NCBI GenBank assembly: GCA_905182725.1
Contig: CAJJCQ010000082.1
Span: 1 to 38,712, forward strand
Length of the DNA: 38,712 bases
Source: an uncultured Candidatus Poseidoniales archaeon
GTDB lineage: Archaea > Thermoplasmatota > Poseidoniia > Poseidoniales > Poseidoniaceae
Direction of reading: 5' to 3'
Shown here: in pieces, positions 9,413 through 17,516 of the stretch
Layout: each line of letters begins with the position of its first letter
Position numbering within the stretch: the first letter of the stretch is position 1
The notes under the pieces: generated by a model
Database searches by the model: none
What the model was told of the DNA's origin: nothing
The model's input: only the letters and a program-made list of their open reading frames with translations
Made by a program: the position numbers and the translations under genes

Positions 9413-9976
9413 ATGGAAATTCCAACCGGCGGGTATTTGCGGCAGTGGCGCAAATCTTTAGGACTCACACAGTCCTTGTTAGCTGAGCGTTCAGGATTGA
9501 CGCAATCCGTCATAGCGAAGGTTGAGACGGGGTCGGTAGACCCTCGTGCTTCGACACTTCGGAAAATGGTTGGAGCGCTCAAGCGAGAAGAACAACCGGA
9601 CCAAGCCCATACCGTGGGCGACATTATGATCTCTGAAGTCACGACATTAGTCCGAACAGATACGATTCAATCTGCAATTGACAAAATGGTTCTTGGTGGT
9701 ATCAGCCAATTACCAGTCCTCAGTGAAACGGGGTCTGTGGTCGGATTGGTATCGGAATCAAGTCTCTTGAAGGGGGATGTCGGTCGAAGTGATTGTGTCG
9801 ATGAAGTCATGCGGGTTAACTTCTCAATGGTTGATGTTGACATTTCGATTGGTGAAGCGCGGCGCTTGCTTGGAGAAGAAGAAGTATTGCTGGTAAATCG
9901 ACGAGGTGTCTTGGTTGGCCTTGTAGGCCGTATTGATATGGTCCGTGCATTACGTGATACGAGTAACAATTACTGA
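9413..9976 (+). CDS. HTH (XRE) - tandem CBS domain transcriptional regulator
   Basis: LRQWRKSLGLTQSLLAERSGLTQSVIAKVETGSVDPRASTLRKMV (HTH_3) followed by two CBS motifs (VGDIMISEVTTLVRTDTIQSAIDKMVLGGISQLPVL; VDEVMRVNFSMVDVDISIGEARRLL). Confidence 0.9.
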   Translation: MEIPTGGYLRQWRKSLGLTQSLLAERSGLTQSVIAKVETGSVDPRASTLRKMVGALKREEQPDQAHTVGDIMISEVTTLVRTDTIQSAIDKMVLGGISQLPVLSETGSVVGLVSESSLLKGDVGRSDCVDEVMRVNFSMVDVDISIGEARRLLGEEEVLLVNRRGVLVGLVGRIDMVRALRDTSNNY

Positions 9977-11751
9977 TTATTGGCTGCATCTTCACCTTGC
10001 GGAGTAATCAAAACATTGCTTCCATCACGATCGATGTGCGGCACGGAAAGAACGCCTCCGTTCACTGTAATTGGACACAAGACCCCGCAAGCAGGAGCAA
10101 GGTAGTCTTCCCCTGTTTCTGTCAGTACAAGGCGAATTCCATGTCCTGCGGGCAAGAGAGCGTCAATTGCCTGGAATTCCATGAGCATAGTGAGGCTTTG
10201 ACCGGGTAAGACTGTCGTTGGATCACTGCCACCTTGGTAGTAGCGAATATCCATGGTTGCATGGCCGATACGGAGGTTGGTTTCTGCATCTTGAATCTCT
10301 ACGAAGATTTGTCCTCCATCCATGGCGGCTTGAACTTCGAGGTGAAGCGTTGTTAATCCTGAAATGTGGATGTCGACTTCACTGCTGAGTGCATCGCATT
10401 CAATCACTACGCCACTCACGCTTCCGCCAGAGCCAGAAACCCCTTGCACTCGAGTTCCGGTTTGAACGCAAGTGTCGAGTGGGACTTCAGTTGAGGTTCG
10501 GTCAAGCGGTGGCCAGGTATCTTCGATTCGCCATTGGCCATCGTTACGTTGAATTTGAGCGTGGAGTTCTGGCTTCTCTCCGATGTCTTTCAAGTAATAC
10601 TCGAACCATTCAAACAAATCTTGGCCCCAATCCCAGCGCGTCATATTTTCAATCGCTTCTCCGCCGTACCCGCTTTCTTGCGCATTATGCTTTGACCATT
10701 GGTCTGGATAGTTGTGTTCCCATTGCCCAAGCATGCCTCGGACATCAAAACCTGCATCGATAAACATCTGGTACCACGGGAAGACTTGGTGTGGGTCAAC
10801 GTTCCAATCTTGCATTCCTTGGACCCAATAAACACTGCCGTTATAGTTGGTAAGTGCCTTCGAAATATGTTCTCTTTCCTCGTAATAATTTGCCATGTAA
10901 GGGTCTAATTCACCCATCCCGTACGTCACCGGGCCTGCAAAGAGGCCTTCGATTATATCAGGACAAATATTGTCCAGATCTTCGCCGTTATAATCAACAG
11001 TACTTCCAAAATAATTCATGTGCATCACTTGGCTACGAGCCTCTGCACTTCCATTCTTGTAGAGAAGTGGGTGGAGTCCTGTTGTGCCTGAAATTGGAAC
11101 GATGGTTGCAAGGTGTTCGCTGCCATGAACGGCTGCCTCCCACTGTGTTGCGCCTTCGTATGATTTTCCATACAATCCGACTTTTCCATTGGACCAGTTT
11201 TGTGTACCGAGCCATTCAACCGCTTGATGAATTCCCCAGCCCTCTCCTTCGCCACGATAATCGAAACATCCTGAAGATTCTTCGGTTCCGAAAACGGATA
11301 CTTGGGCAAATGCATAGCCGTGTGGAATATAATTATCGTAAATAAACTCGCCACGGCCACCGCCAACGACATTGGTCGCTCCAGATTCATCTCCGGGCTG
11401 GCCAAACGAAAAATAAGGACTGACGACAGCAATGACAGGGACTGTTTCACCCATTTCAGTGTTTGAAGGAAGCCAATATGAAAGGTGTATATTGGCTGTA
11501 GCGGGCCCGGTTTCCCAAACTTCGGATGTATCAACTTCAAAGGTCGCCTCTTGAACTTCGAGAGCCGTGTATGGGCCAGGTTGTAAGACATAGGAGTAGC
11601 TATCTGTCCAATTCCAATCAAGGGTGTGGCGCTCCCATTCTGTTGGATACTGCGTCGATTCACTCTCTTCCACTTGTGAAGATTCGACTCCAAAACAGCC
11701 CGAAAGGGGGCCGAGGAAAATCAACATCGACAGGAAGACGGCAATACGCAT
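9970..11751 (-). CDS. CocE/NonD family X-Pro dipeptidyl-peptidase-like serine hydrolase, predicted lipoprotein
   Basis: Signal with lipobox-like LGPLSGC; nucleophile GLYGKSYEGATQW; VQGMQDWNVDP and GQWEHNYPDQW; C-terminal beta domain. ORF opens at 11781; MRIAVFLSM at 11751 is the likelier start. Confidence 0.85.
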   Translation of the reverse strand: MRIAVFLSMLIFLGPLSGCFGVESSQVEESESTQYPTEWERHTLDWNWTDSYSYVLQPGPYTALEVQEATFEVDTSEVWETGPATANIHLSYWLPSNTEMGETVPVIAVVSPYFSFGQPGDESGATNVVGGGRGEFIYDNYIPHGYAFAQVSVFGTEESSGCFDYRGEGEGWGIHQAVEWLGTQNWSNGKVGLYGKSYEGATQWEAAVHGSEHLATIVPISGTTGLHPLLYKNGSAEARSQVMHMNYFGSTVDYNGEDLDNICPDIIEGLFAGPVTYGMGELDPYMANYYEEREHISKALTNYNGSVYWVQGMQDWNVDPHQVFPWYQMFIDAGFDVRGMLGQWEHNYPDQWSKHNAQESGYGGEAIENMTRWDWGQDLFEWFEYYLKDIGEKPELHAQIQRNDGQWRIEDTWPPLDRTSTEVPLDTCVQTGTRVQGVSGSGGSVSGVVIECDALSSEVDIHISGLTTLHLEVQAAMDGGQIFVEIQDAETNLRIGHATMDIRYYQGGSDPTTVLPGQSLTMLMEFQAIDALLPAGHGIRLVLTETGEDYLAPACGVLCPITVNGGVLSVPHIDRDGSNVLITPQGEDAANNQ

Positions 11752-11832
11752 TGGTTGAGGCATGAAGCGGGGTGGCATCAATGTGATGTTTCAAGAACGA
11801 TACATCAAGAAGGCGTGGCTCTTCGCTTTGGT

Positions 11833-12846
11833 ATGGGCGTTCTGGTAACTGGTGCTGCAGGCTTTATTGGCTCACATGTGGTTCATCTCTTGTTAGAAAA
11901 AGGCTACAGCGTTCGTGCAACAGCTCGAAATCCAGACAATGCGAAATTTCTCGAATCATTTCCAAAACACAAAGATGCAACACTTGAAATTCTTCAGATG
12001 GATTTGTTCAACACCGATGATGTGAATGCTGCAGTTGAAGGTTGTGAGGTTGTGATTCATTGTGCTGCTGCATTGATGATTGGGGTGCGGGACGCTCAAC
12101 GCGATGTCATCGATCCTTCGGTTCTTGGAACTGAAAACCTTTGCAATGCGATACAAAAAGCCGGTTGTGTCCGAGCCATTGTTCATACTTCCTCCGTGGC
12201 GGCTATTCGAAGAACTCATAGTAAAAATGGGCAAATATTCACTTCCTCTGATTGGTGTGATGATGCTTCGGTCACATCGAACCCTTACGGTTTGGCAAAG
12301 GCGGAAGCGGAGCGTGTAATGCGGAATTTTGTCGAGCAGCACGCTGACGGACAACGCCCAAGGCTCGTGACAATTCATCCATCGATTGTGTTTGGACCAG
12401 TGTTTGAAAAGCGCCATACCAATGGTTCGATGGCTTATCTCAAACATTTTACTGGCCGACTACCGTTTGTACTCCATACCCATCTGAACTTTGTCGATGT
12501 CCGAGATGTAGCAGAAGCGCACGTTGCAGCCATTGAGAGTGGGAAAGATGGTGGCCGTTATATCTTGCACAAAGAAGGGATGTGGATGCGAGATATAGGG
12601 CGCAGCCTGCGTCAATTCGCCCCTGGTAAAAAATGGGCTACGTTCTGCCTGCCTTCTCCTTTGGCCACCGTAATGGCCGTATTCCATCCAAAACTCACTG
12701 TTCGTCAAGTTCGCTCATCACTCGGGAGACATGTGGACTATGACATCGGACCAATGGAAGAAGAATTAGGAATTGTACTTCATACAACAGAGAAAACACT
12801 CGTTGATTCAATCGAGTCTTTGTTGGCCTTAAGCCGTAAGGTATGA
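11833..12846 (+). CDS. NAD-dependent epimerase/dehydratase (extended SDR)
   Basis: MGVLVTGAAGFIGSHVVHLLLEKGYSVRATARNP; TSSVAAIRR; YGLAKAEAER. ORF opens at 11755 but the Rossmann start is at ATG 11833. Confidence 0.88.
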   Translation: MGVLVTGAAGFIGSHVVHLLLEKGYSVRATARNPDNAKFLESFPKHKDATLEILQMDLFNTDDVNAAVEGCEVVIHCAAALMIGVRDAQRDVIDPSVLGTENLCNAIQKAGCVRAIVHTSSVAAIRRTHSKNGQIFTSSDWCDDASVTSNPYGLAKAEAERVMRNFVEQHADGQRPRLVTIHPSIVFGPVFEKRHTNGSMAYLKHFTGRLPFVLHTHLNFVDVRDVAEAHVAAIESGKDGGRYILHKEGMWMRDIGRSLRQFAPGKKWATFCLPSPLATVMAVFHPKLTVRQVRSSLGRHVDYDIGPMEEELGIVLHTTEKTLVDSIESLLALSRKV

Positions 12847-13674
12847 GTGGCGAGACCCTTTGGGACAACCATGCAGGCGAACGAGTCATGGGGTCGCCGT
12901 TGGAGTGAGAACTCACTTGCAATGGCCCGCACCTATATGGAAGTGGCTTGCCGGAAACAAAGTTTAGTTTGTCTCGCTGCAGATCGTTCTACAATGGCAG
13001 AACTGAATCAATTAATCGATGAAGTAGGGCCGTATCTTGCAGCACTCAAAACCCATGTCGACTTGGTCGAGGATTGGACTCCGGATACATGGTCTGCGTT
13101 TTGTGAGAAAGCTTCAGCAGCGGATTTATTGGTTTTCGAAGACCGGAAGTTTGCAGACATTGGCGGAATTAGCCGTAAACAAATGTCTGGCATTTACGAC
13201 ATCCGTTCTTGGGCCGACTTAGTCACAGCACACCTGATTTCTGGGCCCGATATCGTCGATGGTCTACAAGCGGGATGGAATGATGTTGGAAGGGAAGGAG
13301 GCGTACTTCTCTTGGCTCAAATGTCGAGTAGAGGTAATTTACTGGACTCCGACTATACGGAAAAAGTCGTCACGTTAGGTAAATCCCACTCTGGTGTTTT
13401 CGGGTTTATTGGCAACGGCTCTCGACCTGATGATTTGAAATTATTACGCCAAGCAGTTGGTGATGGTAAACTGATTTGGACTCCTGGTGTCAACCTTGCA
13501 GTTGGCGATGGAGAGATGGGGCAACGCTATGGTGACCCGCGCGAAGCGGTACTTGCAGGTTCGGATTGCATCATTGTAGGTTCTGGAATTCACAAGGCAG
13601 CAGACCCAGCACAACAAGCAGAGGCATATGCTAAGGCATCGTGGAATGCTCTGCTTGAACGGAAGCAACAGTAG
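12847..13674 (+). CDS. pyrF: Orotidine 5'-phosphate decarboxylase (eukaryotic URA3-like)
   Basis: LVCLAADRST, LAALKTHVDLVEDW, LLVFEDRKFADIGGISRKQM (catalytic D-x-K-x-x-D), PGVNLAVGDGEMGQRYGDPREAVLAGSDCIIVGSGI. Confidence 0.9.
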   Translation: MARPFGTTMQANESWGRRWSENSLAMARTYMEVACRKQSLVCLAADRSTMAELNQLIDEVGPYLAALKTHVDLVEDWTPDTWSAFCEKASAADLLVFEDRKFADIGGISRKQMSGIYDIRSWADLVTAHLISGPDIVDGLQAGWNDVGREGGVLLLAQMSSRGNLLDSDYTEKVVTLGKSHSGVFGFIGNGSRPDDLKLLRQAVGDGKLIWTPGVNLAVGDGEMGQRYGDPREAVLAGSDCIIVGSGIHKAADPAQQAEAYAKASWNALLERKQQ

Positions 13675-13684
13675 GCATGGTACT

Positions 13685-13972
13685 ATGATTGGGACATTCC
13701 TGTGGTTTTTGACTGTAGGGTTATTTGGAATCCCAATATGGATTCTTTGGAAGGCAAGCAAGAAAGCTGCTTCGCTTGATTTTAGACTTGCGCAAAATGA
13801 TGCATCGCTGCTTGAAGACGACGGGGTTATCGTGACTCAAATGACTGGTTTACCGCTAGGCACAAACATTGTTCCAAATGCCTATGTTATGGTTGCGCCT
13901 GAACAGCCTCAACTTGAAATCCCACATGTGCACCAAGAAACAATATGGCCTGACAAAACTATTCAGAACTGA
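13685..13972 (+). CDS. Small membrane protein of unknown function
   Basis: ATG at 13685, MIGTFLWFLTVGLFGIPIWILWKASKK: single hydrophobic helix; 3' end interlocks with the convergent gene. Confidence 0.6.
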   Translation: MIGTFLWFLTVGLFGIPIWILWKASKKAASLDFRLAQNDASLLEDDGVIVTQMTGLPLGTNIVPNAYVMVAPEQPQLEIPHVHQETIWPDKTIQN

Positions 13973-14691
13973 TCTAAAAGTCCATTTTGGCTTGCATAAA
14001 CCAAGGCCCCTATTCCAGCCAAGGTTAAGATGATTAATACCTTGAACATTCTTCGTTTTGGCTTCGGCGTATTTGCAGCAAGAAGTACTGTTTCCAAATC
14101 GGGGAGTGGGTGTATCGAAATTCCGGGCAATGGTAGGGCAGGCATTCCGGGCAATGGTGGAAGGGCCATGAGGCCTTCATCGGCCTGTGGTTTGATTCGA
14201 TCTTCAGGATAGAGTTGGTCAAGGTCTTCAAGTCCTGGGGCGTCGGGGATTGGGCCAAGAATCTGACTCCAGCGTTCTTCGATCACAGTGGAAGAAATTG
14301 GCTTTTCAAGCCACGCAACCGCCCCAGCAGAATGACTTGCATCCTCTGCCAATTGTGCCTGCCTTCGTGAGGCGACAAACACAATACGACTTTCTCCGCC
14401 ATGTTCTCGCATTTCTAAAGCAGCAAGATGCCCATCAAGAGAAGGGAGGTCCAGAGCAATAACAACCAATTCCGGATCGATTCGAATATATTCGTCAACT
14501 GCTTGGTCGCCATCTTCACAGACTTCGACATTAAATTCACGGATTTTGAATATTTCCCGTAGTCGCATTAATGACATTGGGTTGCTATCCACAATGAGTA
14601 CCGTTGGTGCGGTTTCTTCGGCAGTCGGTGTGACGTAAGCCATGTGAATCATCTCTCTGATATCGCCATTACACATCAAATAACCGCTCAA
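13963..14691 (-). CDS. Response regulator receiver domain with Pro/Leu-rich linker and C-terminal transmembrane helix
   Basis: VLIVDSNPMSLMRLREIFKIREFNVEVCEDGDQAVDEY...ELVVIALDLPSLDGHLAALEM...IVFVAS...AVAWLEKPIS (REC); then LPPLPGMPALPLPGISIHPLPD; then VLIILTLAGIGALVYAS. Confidence 0.8.
   Translation of the reverse strand: MSGYLMCNGDIREMIHMAYVTPTAEETAPTVLIVDSNPMSLMRLREIFKIREFNVEVCEDGDQAVDEYIRIDPELVVIALDLPSLDGHLAALEMREHGGESRIVFVASRRQAQLAEDASHSAGAVAWLEKPISSTVIEERWSQILGPIPDAPGLEDLDQLYPEDRIKPQADEGLMALPPLPGMPALPLPGISIHPLPDLETVLLAANTPKPKRRMFKVLIILTLAGIGALVYASQNGLLDQF
14120..14158. repeat. Direct repeat of ATTCCGGGCAATGGT (2 copies, 24-bp period) within the linker-coding region
   Basis: Copies at 14120-14134 and 14144-14158; encodes the repeated Leu-Pro-Gly part of the linker. 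Confidence 0.7.
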
Positions 14692-14697
14692 GAAAGG

Positions 14698-15075
14698 TCA
14701 TTCTTCGCTGTCTTCAGTGCTACTGAGGTCTTCGACTGGTCCATTTTGAGGATTGGTGAAGGCTTCACGAATTGTTTCGGATTGTGCAGCATCGCTTTCT
14801 GCTTCACGGCGGCGCGCTGGTGCTTTGAGAAATTGGAATTGTAACTCGCTCACAATGCCTTTCAGCATTCGTTCTTCATGGTCGCTTAGATTTCCTTTGG
14901 TTTTCCCTTGCAGCATTCTCAGTAAATCGATGCCAGCTTTCGCTTCCCCGAGATTAAACATCATGTTTCCCTCTTGGTCCGGTAAAAGGCCCAGATGCAG
15001 CATAGCCGACCGTTGGAACATGTGAATCAATTGAAAGAACTCTTCCGTTTCTTCGTCTTTGAAGGTACCCGCCAT
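14698..15075 (-). CDS. DUF1844-like protein
   Basis: FFQLIHMFQRSAMLHLGLLPDQEGNMMFNLGEAKAGIDLLRMLQGKTKGNLSDHEERMLKGIVSELQFQFL resembles the DUF1844 pattern. Confidence 0.75.
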   Translation of the reverse strand: MAGTFKDEETEEFFQLIHMFQRSAMLHLGLLPDQEGNMMFNLGEAKAGIDLLRMLQGKTKGNLSDHEERMLKGIVSELQFQFLKAPARRREAESDAAQSETIREAFTNPQNGPVEDLSSTEDSEE

Positions 15076-15118
15076 GATGTTCGGAGGGGTTTGAAGTCTA
15101 AGTCCTCATCGCTTCGCT

Positions 15119-16555
15119 TCAATCGAACATCTGCTCGAGAAGCCAGTCGGGGTCGAATTGCTTCAAATCGTGATAGCCTTGGCCGACACCTGCGAAAACA
15201 ATTGGCCTACCGGTTGAAAAGGCGATGGAAAGTCCGGCGCCGCCTTTTGCATCGGTATCGATTTTTGTCAAGACTGCTCCGTCGAACTTCATAATTTCCT
15301 GGAACATTCTTGCTTGTTCAACAGCATCGTTGCCAGCAAGAGAATCGCCGACGAACAAGGTGAGGTGTGGGTTTGCAACACGTCGGACCTTGTTGAGTTC
15401 GTTCATGAGATTGACTTTGTTTTGCATTCGACCTGCTGTATCGACAAGAACAACGTCGATGTTTTTGGCTTTGGCTGATTCAATCGCATCGCGGGCAATT
15501 GCTGCTGCGTCTCCGCCTCGTTGGCTGGATATGCATCGAATTCCGAGGTTGTCGCAATGCGACTCGAGTTGTTGAATTGCACCGGCACGGAACGTGTCTC
15601 CTGCTGCTGCGACTACGGTGAGGTTTTGGTCGAGAAGACGTTGTGCGATTTTCGCAGCAGTTGTTGTCTTTCCTGTCCCGTTGACACCGACAAGCATGAT
15701 GACAACGGGTGTATCTCCTGAATCAACGAATGATTTGACGGTTGCATCAAAGTCCCAATATCCAGCGGCGAGAATGTTGCGGAGGGCTCGCTTGAGGGCG
15801 GCTTCGAGTACTTTTGAGAGGTCCGCGCCTTTTCGAAGTCGTGAACCGAGTAGGCTGGTGCGCAATGCTTCGATTACTGCAGTTACAGCGTCACTTGAAA
15901 TGTCCGATTCAAGAAGGACCCATTCCAATTCTTCAAGGAGATTGTCAAGAGCGCCTCCGGCTTTGATTACTCTTCCGCCTTCAGAAACAACACCACCTCC
16001 GAGTTCAACTTTGACTTTTGTACCGGCCTCGGTTTCAATTTCAGCCTCTATGACAGAGCCTTTGGGGGCTGATTGGACACTCACTAATTGGCGACCTGTT
16101 GTCGTTCTCATCATGGAGAGATCAACGTGAGATCCTTTTGGACGCGCTATTTCAACTGCGCCGCGTTTCTTCATTTCTTTATTTTTCTTGGAGATGCGCT
16201 TTTTATCAGCACGCCAGATGGTGTCGAGGCGTTTCTTTTCTTTACGAGATAATTCAGCGGGGAGTGCAACATCCTCTTCTTCATCGAAATCTTCCCATTC
16301 TTCATTGGAAGCTTCGGGAAGTTCGGCCTCTTCTAATCCTTCAAGGTCTTCCCATTCATCGTCGACGTCGTCAACAGCGGCGTGTTCTGTAATTTGAGGT
16401 TCTTGGGCGGAAGAAAGTGTTTCGGAGCGGAGGTTTTCGGCTGCGATAAGCGCCTCTCGTGCTTCTTGGGATGAGGGTTCGGCTGAAAGTTCATCAGTAT
16501 CAACTTCAGAGGCAACCTCTGTTACCCTTTTTCTGAAGCGGTCAAACAATCCCAT
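15119..16555 (-). CDS. ftsY: Signal recognition particle receptor FtsY
   Basis: SRP GTPase motifs VGVNGTGKTTTAAKIAQ, AAGDTFRAGAIQQLESH, VLVDTAGRMQ, LTKIDTDAKGGAGLSI; long acidic N-terminal A-domain. Confidence 0.97.
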   Translation of the reverse strand: MGLFDRFRKRVTEVASEVDTDELSAEPSSQEAREALIAAENLRSETLSSAQEPQITEHAAVDDVDDEWEDLEGLEEAELPEASNEEWEDFDEEEDVALPAELSRKEKKRLDTIWRADKKRISKKNKEMKKRGAVEIARPKGSHVDLSMMRTTTGRQLVSVQSAPKGSVIEAEIETEAGTKVKVELGGGVVSEGGRVIKAGGALDNLLEELEWVLLESDISSDAVTAVIEALRTSLLGSRLRKGADLSKVLEAALKRALRNILAAGYWDFDATVKSFVDSGDTPVVIMLVGVNGTGKTTTAAKIAQRLLDQNLTVVAAAGDTFRAGAIQQLESHCDNLGIRCISSQRGGDAAAIARDAIESAKAKNIDVVLVDTAGRMQNKVNLMNELNKVRRVANPHLTLFVGDSLAGNDAVEQARMFQEIMKFDGAVLTKIDTDAKGGAGLSIAFSTGRPIVFAGVGQGYHDLKQFDPDWLLEQMFD

Positions 16556-16564
16556 TTGGTTCCC

Positions 16565-17167
16565 TCAGTCATCCAATGTTAATTCATTTCCAAACCGGCT
16601 ACCACGTCGCTGTGGTCGACGGACTTCTTTCTCTTCTGGTGAAGATGGTGTGGCCGGTTGTTTTGAGGGAGTTGTTTGTTCGAAAGCAGGGGGTGTTGCA
16701 GGTTGAGAGGGTTGTAGTTGTTCTGCTGCTGCATTGAAGTCTTGGGCTAAGAGGGTGATTTTCTCTTCCAGACTTGTTGCTTGTTCGGAGAGATCTTTGT
16801 GGAGTAGAGTGATGCCTTCTTTTCGTTCAACGGTCATCGTGTATGCTTCTGACCATGATTTTTCGCCAAAAACTCCACTGCCTATATCGACAAGAGCTGT
16901 TCCTTCTTCCTTGCTTTCATGAATATAATTCAAGGTCACGCCAGAACCGATTGAAAGTCGGGCGCCGGTTTTGCCGGTTTTACTCGACTCTTGGAGATGG
17001 TGGAGAATACCTGAAGTAACCTGATGCTCATCGATAATAGCCGTTACTTGTTCAATTCGAGCGTGTAAGTCGTCGAGTTGTTTTCTGTGGGCGTCAATAG
17101 TACGCGCCATTTTTTGTAACTCGCTTCGTTCAACCATGCGGCTCACGTAGTCCGAGGTGGTAGTCAT
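16565..17167 (-). CDS. pfdA: Prefoldin alpha subunit
   Basis: Coiled coil - beta hairpin (GSGVTLNYIHESKEEGTALVDIGSGVFGEKSWSEAYTMTVERKEG) - coiled coil; located between L18a/LX and ftsY. Confidence 0.85.
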   Translation of the reverse strand: MTTTSDYVSRMVERSELQKMARTIDAHRKQLDDLHARIEQVTAIIDEHQVTSGILHHLQESSKTGKTGARLSIGSGVTLNYIHESKEEGTALVDIGSGVFGEKSWSEAYTMTVERKEGITLLHKDLSEQATSLEEKITLLAQDFNAAAEQLQPSQPATPPAFEQTTPSKQPATPSSPEEKEVRRPQRRGSRFGNELTLDD

Positions 17168-17185
17168 TCAAGAAGGACGCGAGAG

Positions 17186-17458
17186 TCACTCTTCTTTGTT
17201 TGACGAAGAGATTGGTCCGCCAGCAGCTGCGATTTCTTCACGGAAATGGTCAGTAACACGAGGTTCTGTGGAAATACGAGGGTCTATTTCTTCGACTGAT
17301 AGGATGTCGATGGAACGGCGGTTAGCCTTGTGCCGAGAGCCCATGATGGAGTAAGTTCGGTGTTCTGCATCGTTCGAATCTGCAGCTGGCAAGTCTAAAG
17401 AAAATTGTTGACGCACACTACCAAATGGTGCGACTCCTGTTACGCGATAGGCCTTCAT
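17186..17458 (-). CDS. 50S ribosomal protein L18Ae/LX
   Basis: MKAYRVTGVAPFGSVRQQFSLDLPAADSNDAEHRTYSIMGSRHKANRRSIDILSVEEI; matches the archaeal LX pattern and syntenic position. Confidence 0.88.
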   Translation of the reverse strand: MKAYRVTGVAPFGSVRQQFSLDLPAADSNDAEHRTYSIMGSRHKANRRSIDILSVEEIDPRISTEPRVTDHFREEIAAAGGPISSSNKEE

Positions 17459-17516
17459 CGAAGTGGGCGACTCGCAAACCCGACTTAAACGCGCCGTCGC
17501 GCATTATCTGTAAGAA

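Noticed and set aside
11025-11693. 222-aa minus-strand ORF
   Set aside because: Same-strand alternative frame of the CocE-family hydrolase, which has signal peptide and catalytic motifs in its own frame.
14120-14158. Short direct repeats as a CRISPR
   Set aside because: Only two 15-bp copies, in frame, within the coding region of the receiver protein linker.
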